Positions 47,045 to 55,005 of a stretch of DNA of 64,000 nt are shown in pieces. How positions within the stretch are numbered: position 1 is the first letter of the stretch; each line of letters begins with the position of its first letter. This DNA comes from JADJOY01 sp046331705 [NCBI: bacterium] (GTDB lineage Bacteria > JADJOY01), in NCBI GenBank assembly GCA_046331705.1, contig JAXLQJ010000036.1:16230-80229 (forward strand), read 5' to 3'. A program made the translations under genes and the position numbers. The notes below the pieces were generated by a model that saw only the letters and a list, made by a program, of their open reading frames with translations, was not told where the DNA came from and ran no database searches.

Positions 47045-47434
47045 ATGTCAATCGTGGATCGCGTGAAATTCGACGACCGGGGCCTGGCCGTGGCGCTGGC
47101 CCAGGACGCGGCCAACGGCGAGCTGCTGATGGTCGCCTTCATGAATCGCGAGGCGCTCGAACGCACGCTCGAGACGGGACTCGTCCACTACTACAGTCGT
47201 TCGCGCAACAAGCTGTGGCGCAAGGGCGAGGAATCCGGTCACGTTCAGCGCGTCAAGGAGATCCGGATCGACTGCGACGGCGACGCCATCCTGGTGACGA
47301 TCGATCAGGCCGGCGTGGCGTGCCACGAGGGCTATCGCTCGTGCTTCTTCCGTCGCTGGGACGGGAAGGAGTGGGTGACCGATCGCGAGCGCGGTGTCGA
47401 TCCCGCTGCGGTGTACGGGAAAAAGCCCGGGTGA
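47045..47434 (+). CDS. hisI: Phosphoribosyl-AMP cyclohydrolase
   Basis: HisI hydrolyses phosphoribosyl-AMP, the third step of histidine synthesis. The 129-residue protein is the stand-alone cyclohydrolase: LLMVAFMNREALERTLETG, HYYSRSRNKLWRKGEESG, and the zinc and magnesium ligands DCDGDAILV and CHEGYRSCFFR. The HisE pyrophosphohydrolase domain, often fused at the C-terminus, is absent and no separate hisE is in the window. GAGGA precedes ATG 47045. Confidence 0.96.
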   Translation: MSIVDRVKFDDRGLAVALAQDAANGELLMVAFMNREALERTLETGLVHYYSRSRNKLWRKGEESGHVQRVKEIRIDCDGDAILVTIDQAGVACHEGYRSCFFRRWDGKEWVTDRERGVDPAAVYGKKPG

Positions 47435-47461
47435 AAGGGTTTTCCCGGCCGTCCCGGCTGG

Positions 47462-47489
47462 TTGCCAGTGACGTTTCCACTGCTATATT
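47462..47489 (+). promoter_or_regulatory. Sigma-70 promoter of rpsU
   Basis: TTGCCA (47462-47467), a 16-nt spacer and TATATT (47484-47489), unusually AT-rich for this genome. It leaves an untranslated leader of about 150 nt before rpsU, in which a GCGCGC/GCGCGC hairpin (47612-47629) sits just before the ribosome site. Confidence 0.65.
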
Positions 47490-47648
47490 GCGCGGTTAAC
47501 CGTAGCTCGGGCGGCAGCAGGCCGGGATCCGCTCAGGCAGCCGAGGTCGAGCGTACGCGTCGGGTCATGTGTGGTGTCGTGCTTCTGAAGCAATTCCCCT
47601 AGCCCAAGCTGGCGCGCGTCGAAGCGCGCGTTTCGAGGAGATGGTCGG

Positions 47649-47849
47649 ATGCCCGGAGTGAAAGTTCGCGAAGGTGAGCCCTTCGAGGCGGCGCTCAAGC
47701 GCTTCAAGAAGCAGTGCGAGAAGGCGGGCATCCTGTCCGAGCTCAAGAAGCGCGAGCATTTCGAGAAGCCCAGCGTGCGTCGCAAGAAGAAGGCGATCGC
47801 CGCGCGCAAGCGCGCGCTCAAGAAGCTCAAGAAGGAAGGCCTTCTCTGA
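47649..47849 (+). CDS. rpsU: Ribosomal protein bS21
   Basis: bS21 is a small basic 30S protein that helps initiation near the anti-Shine-Dalgarno end of 16S rRNA. The 66-residue sequence is typical: [35 protein letters not shown] and a Lys/Arg-rich end. GAGGAGA is 8 nt before ATG 47649. It is the first gene of the macromolecular synthesis group rpsU-dnaG-rpoD; the yqeY (GatB-like) gene often found between rpsU and dnaG is absent. Confidence 0.97.
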   Translation: MPGVKVREGEPFEAALKRFKKQCEKAGILSELKKREHFEKPSVRRKKKAIAARKRALKKLKKEGLL

Positions 47850-48215
47850 TCCGCCACGCATGACGATCGGGCCCACGGACTCGGTTCGAGCTACCGGGTG
47901 CGGCTTCAGCGCACCAATCCAGGAGAGCCGCGGGTCGCCCTCACGCAGCGCGTCATTGCGAACGCGCGGCCGAGCCTTCAGTTGCTGTCCCTACGCCGAC
48001 CGGGTGGCTCCACCGATCCACCCGCTGCGGCTTCGACATTCGTCGCCGATCGCTCCCTCGACCCGCCTCCGACCAGGCGGGTCGAGCTTTCTCCGGCCAA
48101 CGCCCGACGCGTCGGCCTCGCCACGGCGCGTGGCATCCGCGCCCGAGACGCAGCCGCCCGCCAGGTGCGCGCGTCTCGCTCGAGGCTGGGGACACGCCGC
48201 CGTCCCCGGGCACGC
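47850..48215 (+). other. 366-nt gap between rpsU and dnaG with two hairpins
   Basis: I see no gene here. CGGGTGG (48001-48007) pairs with CCACCCG (48018-48024). A stronger stem, GACCCGCCT with AGGCGGGTC (48060-48083, 6-nt loop), is followed by GAGCTTTCTC, which could attenuate or end rpsU transcription ahead of dnaG. The dnaG frame is open through most of this gap, but the upstream part has no DnaG similarity. Confidence 0.5.
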
Positions 48216-49988
48216 ATGACGTTCGACCCGGTCGTGGAGGAAGTGCGCGCGCGGGTGAATCTCGTCGAGCTGATCTCCGGCCACACCAACCTCAAGCAGG
48301 CGGGGCGCACGTTCAAGGGCCTCTGCCCATTCCACAAGGAACGGAGCCCCTCGTTCACCGTCGACCCCGCGAAGGGCTTCTACCACTGCTTCGGCTGCGG
48401 CGCCGGTGGCGACGCGTTCAAGTTCGTGATGGAGATCCACGGGCTCGCGTTCCCGGAGGCGCTCGAGATGCTCGCTCGCCGCGTGGGCGTCGAGATCCCC
48501 GATCGCCGTGGCTCCGGTCCGCGCGATCGCAGCCGTCGCCGGGTGCTGCTGGAGGTGACGCGCGCCGCAGCGCTCTTCTTCCGCAAGGCGCTCAAGGAGG
48601 ACGCTGGCGCGGAGCGCGCACGCAGCTACGTCGAGGGACGAGGCTTCTCGCTGAGCGAGGCGCTCGCGTTCGGCCTCGGCTACGCGCCCAACGACTGGGA
48701 GTCGCTGGCCCGACACCTCTCGCGCGAGGGCGCCGATCTGGACGCCGCACGCGCCACGGGGCTGATCGGCGAGCGCACCCGTGGCGGCGGTCACTACGAC
48801 CGGTTCCGCGACCGCCTGATGTTCACGATCCTCGATGCCGAGGGTGCGCCGATCGGCTTCGGCGCGCGCGCGCTCGGCGACGTCGATGGCCCCAAGTACA
48901 TCAACTCCTCGGACTCGGAGATCTTCCACAAGGGGCGCGGCCTCTATGGTCTGTCGTGGGCGCTCAAGAGCATCCGCGAACAGGGACGCGCGGTGGTGGT
49001 GGAAGGCTACTTCGACGTGCTGAGCCTCCATCAGCACGGATTCTCGCAGGCCGTCGCGACGCTCGGCACGGCGCTCACTCCCGACCACGCCTATCAGCTC
49101 AAGCGCTACGCCTCGGAGGTGATCTTGTTGTTCGACGGCGACGAAGCGGGTCGCAAGGCGGCCTGGCGCGCCCTACCCCACTTCCTCGCTGCCGACGTCC
49201 GGCCGCGCGCGGCGTTCCTGCCCTCGGGCGAGGATCCGGATACGCTGGTGCAAAAGGGTGGGACCGAGGCACTCACGACACTTCTGGACTCCGCGCCGCC
49301 GTTGCTCGAGCACGTGATCGTATCGAAGGCTCGCGGTGCCGGCGCGGACCCGCGCGCGCGAGGCCAAGCGATGCGAGACGTAGCACCGCTGCTCGCGGCC
49401 CTGCCCGATCCAATCGAGCGGGATGCCTCGATCGAGCTCGCCGCGCGGACGTTCCACGTCGGCGAGGACGCGGTCCGCAAGCTGCTCGAGCAACGCTCCG
49501 AGCCGAGCCGCGTGACCGCCGAGATCGCGACGGTGCCCACCGCCGCGGCCCCGCCTCCGCCGCCCGCCGAGGCGACCTTGGTGCGGGCGCTCGCGGACGA
49601 GCCGGGGCTCGCGGAGCTCTTGGTGGGCACCGAGATCGATCGCAGCATGCGCTCGGACGCCGCCGCACGCTTCGTGCGGAACGCCGCCTCCGAGCCCGCC
49701 GCCAGCGCGAGCCGCTGGCTCGCGGGCATCGAGGATCCGGCGCTGGTCCAGCTCGTCACGGCGGGCAGCGTGGTCGGCACCGACGCGGCCGATCGCGGGC
49801 CGCGTATCGTCACGGACTGCATTCGGCGCATCCAGCGGGATCGATTGCGCGACGAGATCGACGCGCTGAATCGCGAGATCTCGCAGCGCGAATCGCGCGG
49901 CGAGCTCAGCGAGCTCGAACGGTTGCAGCAGCTCAAGATCGAGAAGAACCGGCGCATCCTGGCGTTGGGGTCGGCACGAGCGGGATGA
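48216..49988 (+). CDS. dnaG: DNA primase
   Basis: DnaG makes RNA primers for replication. The 590-residue protein has the CHC2 zinc domain (Cys37, His40, Cys58, Cys61 in [13 protein letters not shown] and FYHCFGCG). The RNA polymerase/Toprim domain has [10 protein letters not shown] and [13 protein letters not shown], and the C-terminal helicase-binding domain is more variable ([29 protein letters not shown]). Start ATG 48216 begins [17 protein letters not shown] as in the family. It has no visible ribosome site, and the leader is structured, so translation may be weak or controlled. Confidence 0.96.
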   Translation: MTFDPVVEEVRARVNLVELISGHTNLKQAGRTFKGLCPFHKERSPSFTVDPAKGFYHCFGCGAGGDAFKFVMEIHGLAFPEALEMLARRVGVEIPDRRGSGPRDRSRRRVLLEVTRAAALFFRKALKEDAGAERARSYVEGRGFSLSEALAFGLGYAPNDWESLARHLSREGADLDAARATGLIGERTRGGGHYDRFRDRLMFTILDAEGAPIGFGARALGDVDGPKYINSSDSEIFHKGRGLYGLSWALKSIREQGRAVVVEGYFDVLSLHQHGFSQAVATLGTALTPDHAYQLKRYASEVILLFDGDEAGRKAAWRALPHFLAADVRPRAAFLPSGEDPDTLVQKGGTEALTTLLDSAPPLLEHVIVSKARGAGADPRARGQAMRDVAPLLAALPDPIERDASIELAARTFHVGEDAVRKLLEQRSEPSRVTAEIATVPTAAAPPPPPAEATLVRALADEPGLAELLVGTEIDRSMRSDAAARFVRNAASEPAASASRWLAGIEDPALVQLVTAGSVVGTDAADRGPRIVTDCIRRIQRDRLRDEIDALNREISQRESRGELSELERLQQLKIEKNRRILALGSARAG

Positions 49989-50049
49989 AGGGCTTCGGGG
50001 TGGGACGGAACGAGCTCGCGCGATCGGGCTCACGCGTACGAGGGGATCG

Positions 50050-51825
50050 ATGACGGCAGGCAGCCAGCTCAACGACGTCAAGAAGAAGTTGATCGAGATG
50101 GGCCGCGAGAAGGGCTATCTCACGTACGACGAGGTGAACGACATCCTCCCCTCCGACGTCGTCTCGAGCGAGCAGCTCGACGACGTGATGTCGATGTTCG
50201 GCGAGATGGACATCGACGTCGTCGACCACCCGGTCCCGGAAGCGGCCGCGCGCCGCAAGGAAGACCTCCCCTACCAGGAAGAGGAGGAAGAGGAGGTCGA
50301 CGACGACCTGGGCCGCACCAACGACCCGGTGCGCATGTACCTGCGCGAGATGGGCACGGTGAGCCTGCTGACGCGCGAAGGCGAGGTCGAGATCGCGAAG
50401 CGCATCGAGCGCGGGCTGATCGAGGTCCGCCAGTCGGCGCTCGGCTCACCGATCGCCATGAAGCACATGCTCGACCTGCGCGAACGGCTCATCCGCGGCG
50501 AGATCACGACGCGCGAGATCGTCGACGACGACGACGACGACGGTCCCGACGAAGAGGAAACCGAGGAGCGTCGCGCCGAGCTCGACAGCGGCCTGCGCGA
50601 CGAGCTCATCCAGGACCTGACGAAGCTGCGCCGGCTCATCCTGGACTTGCGCAAGACCGAGCAGGACGCGCGCAAGGCCGGCAGCACGGCGGCGGATCGC
50701 AAGAAGGCCCGCGAGAAGATCGCGCAGAAGCACCAGCGCGTCCTCGAGGCGATCCAGGACCTCGCCTTCTCCAACAAACAGATCGACGCGATCGTCGAGC
50801 GCATCAAGAGTTTGGTGCAGACCATCGAGCGCAACGAGTCCGAGCTGGCCCGGGCCGAGGCGCGCACCCGGCTCAACCAAGCGGGACTGCGCAAGGCATT
50901 CGCGGACCTGAAGCGCGGCAAGACCGGCGAGCGGCAGGCCGAGAAGGCCACCGGCCTGCGAGCCGATCAGCTGCGCGACCTCGAGCCGCGCGTCCGCGAG
51001 GCGGTGCGTCAGCTTCGCGAGGCCGAGGCCGAGGCCGAGCTGCCCGCCGCGGAGGTGAAGCGGATCTTCCGCGCCATCCAGAACGGCGAGCTCAAGGCCA
51101 AGATGGCGAAGAGCGAGCTGATCGAGGGGAACCTTCGGCTCGTGGTGAGCATCGCGAAGAAGTACTCGAACCGCGGCCTGCAGTTCCTGGATCTGATCCA
51201 GGAGGGCAACATCGGTCTCATGAAGGCCGTGGACAAGTTCGAGTACCAGCGCGGCTACAAGTTCTCGACCTATGCGACGTGGTGGATTCGGCAGGCGATC
51301 ACCCGCGCCATCGCGGACCAGGCGCGCACCATCCGCATCCCCGTGCACATGATCGAGACCATCAACAAGCTGGTGCGCACGTCGCGCTACCTCGTTCAGG
51401 AGCTCGGCCGCGAGCCGAGCCCGGAGGAGATCGCCGAGCGCATGGAGATCCCCCTCGAGAAGGTGCGCAAGGTGCTCAAGATCGCGAAGGAGCCGATCAG
51501 CCTGGAGACGCCGATCGGCGAGGAGGAAGGCAGCCACCTGGGCGACTTCATCGAGGACAAGGGCGTGGTCTCGCCTTCCGAAGCCGTGGTCGCGATCAAC
51601 CTCTCCGATCAAACGCGCAAGGTTCTCGCGACGCTCACGCCGCGCGAGGAGAAGGTGCTGCGCATGCGGTTCGGTATCGGCGAGAAATCCGAGCACACCC
51701 TCGAGGAGGTCGGCCGTGACTTCGCCGTCACCCGCGAGCGCATACGTCAGATCGAAGCGAAGGCGCTTCGCAAGCTCCGTCACCCCAGCCGTTCGAAGCG
51801 TCTCAAGAGCTTCCTCGAGAATTGA
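50050..51825 (+). CDS. rpoD: Primary RNA polymerase sigma factor (sigma-70)
   Basis: The 591-residue protein has region 1.1 (1-80; [18 protein letters not shown]), region 1.2 ([22 protein letters not shown]), a long non-conserved region with an acidic patch near 157-172 and a coiled middle, then regions 2-4. Region 2 has [20 protein letters not shown] and [13 protein letters not shown]. Region 3 has [13 protein letters not shown], and the region 4 helix-turn-helix has [23 protein letters not shown]. This is the housekeeping sigma factor. ATG 50050 has GAGGGG upstream. It follows dnaG by 61 nt and is followed by a tRNA gene. Confidence 0.98.
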   Translation: MTAGSQLNDVKKKLIEMGREKGYLTYDEVNDILPSDVVSSEQLDDVMSMFGEMDIDVVDHPVPEAAARRKEDLPYQEEEEEEVDDDLGRTNDPVRMYLREMGTVSLLTREGEVEIAKRIERGLIEVRQSALGSPIAMKHMLDLRERLIRGEITTREIVDDDDDDGPDEEETEERRAELDSGLRDELIQDLTKLRRLILDLRKTEQDARKAGSTAADRKKAREKIAQKHQRVLEAIQDLAFSNKQIDAIVERIKSLVQTIERNESELARAEARTRLNQAGLRKAFADLKRGKTGERQAEKATGLRADQLRDLEPRVREAVRQLREAEAEAELPAAEVKRIFRAIQNGELKAKMAKSELIEGNLRLVVSIAKKYSNRGLQFLDLIQEGNIGLMKAVDKFEYQRGYKFSTYATWWIRQAITRAIADQARTIRIPVHMIETINKLVRTSRYLVQELGREPSPEEIAERMEIPLEKVRKVLKIAKEPISLETPIGEEEGSHLGDFIEDKGVVSPSEAVVAINLSDQTRKVLATLTPREEKVLRMRFGIGEKSEHTLEEVGRDFAVTRERIRQIEAKALRKLRHPSRSKRLKSFLEN

Positions 51826-51885
51826 CGGACGGCGCGCCGTTGACCCGCAACCCAACGACACCCGGATGGTGCCCGGAACGCATGC

Positions 51886-51959
51886 GGGCCCGTAGCTCAG
51901 TCGGTCAGAGCGGGGGACTCATAATCCCTTGGTCCCAGGTTCGAGTCCTGGCGGGCCTA
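51886..51959 (+). tRNA. tRNA with CAT anticodon, probably tRNA-Ile2 (lysidine type)
   Basis: The 74-nt sequence folds as a full cloverleaf: acceptor GGGCCCG/CGGGCCT, D arm GCTC-GAGC, anticodon stem GGGGA/TCCCT with loop CTCATAA, T arm CCAGG-TTCGAGT-CCTGG and discriminator A. CCA is not encoded. Loop and variable arm (GGACTCATAATCCCTTGGTC) look like tRNA-Ile(CAU), and the C4-G69 and C5-G68 pairs are TilS identity elements; elongator tRNA-Met is the alternative. It lies 60 nt after rpoD. Confidence 0.9.
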
Positions 51960-52084
51960 CCGGTCGAGGTCGGATCGAACCGATTGGAGCACTGCACGAG
52001 ACCCCGCAGCAACGCACGTGACCAGCGAGGTGGAGAGGGCCCAGCACCCTCCACCTCGAGGCCACGAGGAAAGGCGACACCCAC

Positions 52085-52822
52085 GTGAATCGGATCGAGC
52101 TCTTGATCCGCCTGCAGGACCTCGACCTCGCTCGCGACGAGCTGGTGCGGGAACGCGACGGCTTCCCCGAGAAGATCGCCGCCGCGCGCGCACCGCTCGA
52201 CAGCGCCGAATCCGCCGAGCGCGCGGCGCGCGAGAAGATCCAGATCGCCACCCGAGCGCGCGAGCGACTGGAGAAGGACATCGACTTCGAGCGCAGCAAG
52301 CTCGACGAACGCGAGCGAAAGCTGCGCCAGGTGAAGACCAACGACGAGTTCCAGGCGGGTCAGAAGGAGCTTTCCGAGCACCGCAAGCGGATCGCGGCCA
52401 TGGAGGACGACGTCCTCGTTCACATGGAGACGATCGAGACGCTGCAGCGCGCGATCCAGGCCTCCCAAGCCGCGGCGGGCAGCGTGCGCGCCGACGTCGA
52501 GCGCGTCGAAGGCGTGCTGCGTGCCCGCGCCGCCGAGCTCGAAGCGCGGCTCGCCAGCGCCGACGGCGAGCTGACCGGCGCACGCTCCGCCCTGGACCGC
52601 GCCACCCTCGCCCAGTACGACATGCTGCGCTCGCGGCGTGGCGGCACCGCGGTCGCCGAGATCCAGGGAGGCATCTGCCAGGCGTGTCGAACGCGGATCC
52701 CCGCGCAGATGTACAACGAGCTGCACGCGCCCGACTCCCAACACATCTGCCCCACCTGCAACCGAATCATCTTCGTGCGCCCGACGCCCAAGGCTCCCGT
52801 CGAGGTCGAAGCGACGGGCTGA
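52085..52822 (+). CDS. Coiled-coil protein with C4-type zinc ribbon (DUF164 family)
   Basis: The 245-residue protein is a long coiled coil (residues 1-185; heptads rich in Glu, Arg and Leu, such as ERLEKDIDFERSKLDERERKLRQV partly quoted). It ends in a zinc ribbon with two CxxC pairs (ICQACRTRIP and HICPTCNRIIF). This is the widespread C4 zinc-ribbon family found next to the RNase P RNA or dinuclear-metal genes in many bacteria. Its function is not settled; binding of nucleic acid or a ribosome-related partner has been suggested for the ribbon. The start GTG 52085 has AGGAAAGG a little further upstream than ideal. Confidence 0.85.
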   Translation: MNRIELLIRLQDLDLARDELVRERDGFPEKIAAARAPLDSAESAERAAREKIQIATRARERLEKDIDFERSKLDERERKLRQVKTNDEFQAGQKELSEHRKRIAAMEDDVLVHMETIETLQRAIQASQAAAGSVRADVERVEGVLRARAAELEARLASADGELTGARSALDRATLAQYDMLRSRRGGTAVAEIQGGICQACRTRIPAQMYNELHAPDSQHICPTCNRIIFVRPTPKAPVEVEATG

Positions 52823-52890
52823 GCGCGCCCGCGGCGCGCGATCGCGAGCCGGGGCTCGACAGCGGGCTCTCGATCGGGCAAACCCTCCCT

Positions 52891-53266
52891 GGAAGCGACG
52901 GGGTGGGCCGGGTGGCCGCGCGCCCCCAGCGGGCGCGAGGAAAGTCCGGACTCCACAGGGCGGGATGGTCGCTAACGGCGACCGAGGGCAACCTTCGGGA
53001 TAGTGCAACAGAAAGCAAACCGCCGTGTTACGCGGCAAGGGTGAAACGGTGAGGTAAGAGCTCACCAGCGATCCGGGCGACCGGATCGGCTCGGCAAACC
53101 CCATCCGGAGCAAGACCGAGCAGGGAGTGGGCGGCCCGTCCGATACTCCCGGGTTGGTCGCACGAGGCGGCCGGCAACGGCCGTCCCAGAGGGATGGTCA
53201 CCGCTCGGGCGCGGGAGACCTCGCACGAGCACAGAATCCGGCTTACACGCCCGCCCCCTCGCTTCC
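52891..53266 (+). ncRNA. rnpB: RNase P RNA (class A)
   Basis: The catalytic RNA of RNase P, which trims the 5' ends of tRNAs. Conserved blocks are clear: GAGGAAAGTCCGGACTCC (52937-52954), AGTGCAACAGAAAGCAAACC (from 53002), a GGTAAGAGCTCACC element near 53053 and the 3' block ACAGAATCCGGCTTAC (53231-53246). The ends are set by a P1 helix of 18 bp with two mismatches: 52891-52908 pairs with 53249-53266. It stands between the zinc-ribbon gene and the convergent NUDIX gene, 24 nt from the latter. Confidence 0.96.
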
Positions 53267-53290
53267 CCTCGCCCGAGCCCGAGCGCCGCG

Positions 53291-53827
53291 TCAACCTCCG
53301 CGCGAATCCTGCGCGAAGTAGAGGGCGGCGATCACCAGCGCGTGCTGGATCACGCCTGTGCGGACCCAGCGCCGGACCTCGTCGAGAGGCACGAAGGCGA
53401 TCGAGTCGATCTCGTCCGGATCGAAATCCGCGACGCGACGAAGGCCGCGCGCCACGAACGTGGTGCAGCGATTTCCCTGGATCGCCGGGTTCGGCTCCAC
53501 CACCCCCACCTCCACCCACTCGGCCGCCTCGAACCCGGTCTCCTCGCGCAGCTCGCGCCGTGCGGCGTCCAGCGGCGTCTCGCCGAGATCGATCGCGCCG
53601 CCGGGGATCTCGTGAGTCATGGCGCGCGTCCCGAAGCGGAACTGCGTCACCAGCAACACCCGATCGCGCTCGTCGAACGCCACCACGTTCACCCAGTTCG
53701 CGATCTCGATGAGGAACGCGAGCTTCTCCGCGCCTTGCGCGGGGTCGACGAACCGGTCACAGCGCAAGCTCAGGAAGGGATGATCGAAGATTCGTTCGCT
53801 TCGCTGCGGCTCGCGTGGCTGACCCAT
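53291..53827 (-). CDS. NUDIX hydrolase (ADP-ribose pyrophosphatase-like)
   Basis: The 178-residue protein has a perfect NUDIX box, GGAIDLGETPLDAARRELREETG, quoted in full length only by its key residues G, E and REL-EETG (about residues 80-102). The preceding ANWVNVVAFDERDRVLLVTQFRFG and the GNRCTTFVARGL following are typical of ADP-ribose/ADP-sugar pyrophosphatases. It probably cleaves a nucleoside diphosphate derivative; the substrate is not certain. ATG 53827 has GAGGAG 4 nt upstream, so I reject the longer frame that reaches 54031. Confidence 0.9.
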   Translation of the reverse strand: MGQPREPQRSERIFDHPFLSLRCDRFVDPAQGAEKLAFLIEIANWVNVVAFDERDRVLLVTQFRFGTRAMTHEIPGGAIDLGETPLDAARRELREETGFEAAEWVEVGVVEPNPAIQGNRCTTFVARGLRRVADFDPDEIDSIAFVPLDEVRRWVRTGVIQHALVIAALYFAQDSRGG

Positions 53828-54040
53828 GGTCTCCTCGACTCGGTCGCGTTCGAGGCGCGGATCACGCGCTCCCGCGCGTACCGGCGTCCCGTTCGGCGCA
53901 TCGTCGTGCGGCGGATCCGCGACGAACCCGAGAGAGCGTAGCCGAAGGGCGACGAGCTGGCCGTCCGGCAGCCGGCGCGCGAGCCGGAGCTCGGCGAGAT
54001 CCGAGATCCGCCTTCGAGCCCGCGAGGCCACTGCGCGCCA
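53828..54040 (-). other. Gap of about 210 nt between maoC-type gene terminator and NUDIX gene
   Basis: I see no gene or RNA here. An open minus-strand frame continues through it into the NUDIX gene, but its residues are basic low complexity and there is a better ribosome site at 53827. It probably holds the NUDIX promoter, though I cannot point to clear -35 and -10 boxes. Confidence 0.4.
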
Positions 54041-54078
54041 AACGAAACGGCGGGTCCACGCGCTCGTGAACCCGCCGT
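54041..54078 (-). terminator. Intrinsic terminator after the MaoC-family gene
   Basis: On the minus strand ACGGCGGGT (54078-54070) pairs with ACCCGCCGT (54055-54047), with partial inner pairing, and is followed by TTCGTT (54046-54041). It lies 35 nt after the stop at 54113. Confidence 0.65.
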
Positions 54079-54112
54079 GCGGCCGTCGCTGCGCGGCCCG
54101 CGACGCGCGCTG

Positions 54113-54949
54113 CTACTCGACGACCTCGGCGATCGCGTTGGAGAGCACCGTCTTGCCCTCCTGGGTCGAGGCGCGGACGATGTAGCGTCCCGGCTTCTCC
54201 TTCCAACCCTCGGTGATGATCGTGTCGCCCGGGAACACGACGCTGGCGAAGCGCGCGGCGAACGACTTGAATCGAGCGGGATCGCTGCCACACACGGAGT
54301 GGAGGATCGCGCGGCCGGCGTGGCCGTAGGTGCACAGACCGTGGAGGATCGGACGGTCGAAGCCGCCCATCGCGGCGAATTGCGGGCTCGCGTGGAGCGG
54401 GTTGGTGTCGCCCGAGAGGCGATAGAGCAACGCCTGCTGCGGCAGTGTCGGGTACTCGACCCGGAAATCCGGCGCCACACCCTCCGGAGGATCGGCCTTG
54501 AGCGCTTCGGGGCCGCGCTCGCCGCCGAAGCCGCCTTCGCCGCGCGCGAAGATCGTGAACACGTTGTCGAACACCGGCGTACCGTCGATCGTGGTCTCGG
54601 CCTTCACCACCACCAGCGCCGCCTTGCCCTTGTCGTAGATCCCCGTCACCTGGCTGATCGTGGTCAGCTCGCCTTCCGGCGGGATCGGCTTGTGCTGGAT
54701 CACGGTCTGCTCACCGTGAAGGATCATCATCGGATTCACGTTCAGGTTGCTGGTGGCCTGGACCAACGCTCGAAACGACGGCACCACGGCGAAGGTCGGG
54801 AATACCTTGAGCTCTCCCATCTCGAACAAGAAGTCGAGCTCGTCGGTGCTCGCGCCGATACCCAGCGCGTACACGACGACGTCCTTCCAACCGTACTTGT
54901 GGATGATCGGCTCGGATTTCTTGCCCACCAGATCGAGGTTGATCGCCAT
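54113..54949 (-). CDS. MaoC-family enoyl-CoA hydratase 2 (double hot-dog)
   Basis: The 278-residue protein matches the two-hot-dog hydratase 2 group that includes the peroxisomal multifunctional enzyme. The C-terminal half holds the catalytic signature YRLSGDTNPLHASPQFAAMGG (Asp and His active residues), with RPILHGLCTYGHAGRAI after it. The N-terminal half (GEQTVIQHKPIPPEGELTT) is the inactive repeat. It hydrates trans-2-enoyl-CoA to (R)-3-hydroxyacyl-CoA in fatty-acid metabolism. ATG 54949 is preceded by GGAGGAG. It is monocistronic, between uvrC and the NUDIX gene. Confidence 0.92.
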   Translation of the reverse strand: MAINLDLVGKKSEPIIHKYGWKDVVVYALGIGASTDELDFLFEMGELKVFPTFAVVPSFRALVQATSNLNVNPMMILHGEQTVIQHKPIPPEGELTTISQVTGIYDKGKAALVVVKAETTIDGTPVFDNVFTIFARGEGGFGGERGPEALKADPPEGVAPDFRVEYPTLPQQALLYRLSGDTNPLHASPQFAAMGGFDRPILHGLCTYGHAGRAILHSVCGSDPARFKSFAARFASVVFPGDTIITEGWKEKPGRYIVRASTQEGKTVLSNAIAEVVE

Positions 54950-55005
54950 CGGTCTCCTCCGCTCGCAGTTGGATCGCGAAAGCGCGCGAGTCTAGCGCGC
55001 GCGTT

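Noticed and set aside
51840-51868. TTGACC with a -10-like hexamer before the tRNA gene
   Set aside because: The -10 (CGGATG) is too poor; the tRNA may instead be processed from the rpoD transcript.
53828-54031. A 68-residue N-terminal extension of the NUDIX protein
   Set aside because: GAGGAG directly before ATG 53827 and normal family length favour the shorter protein.
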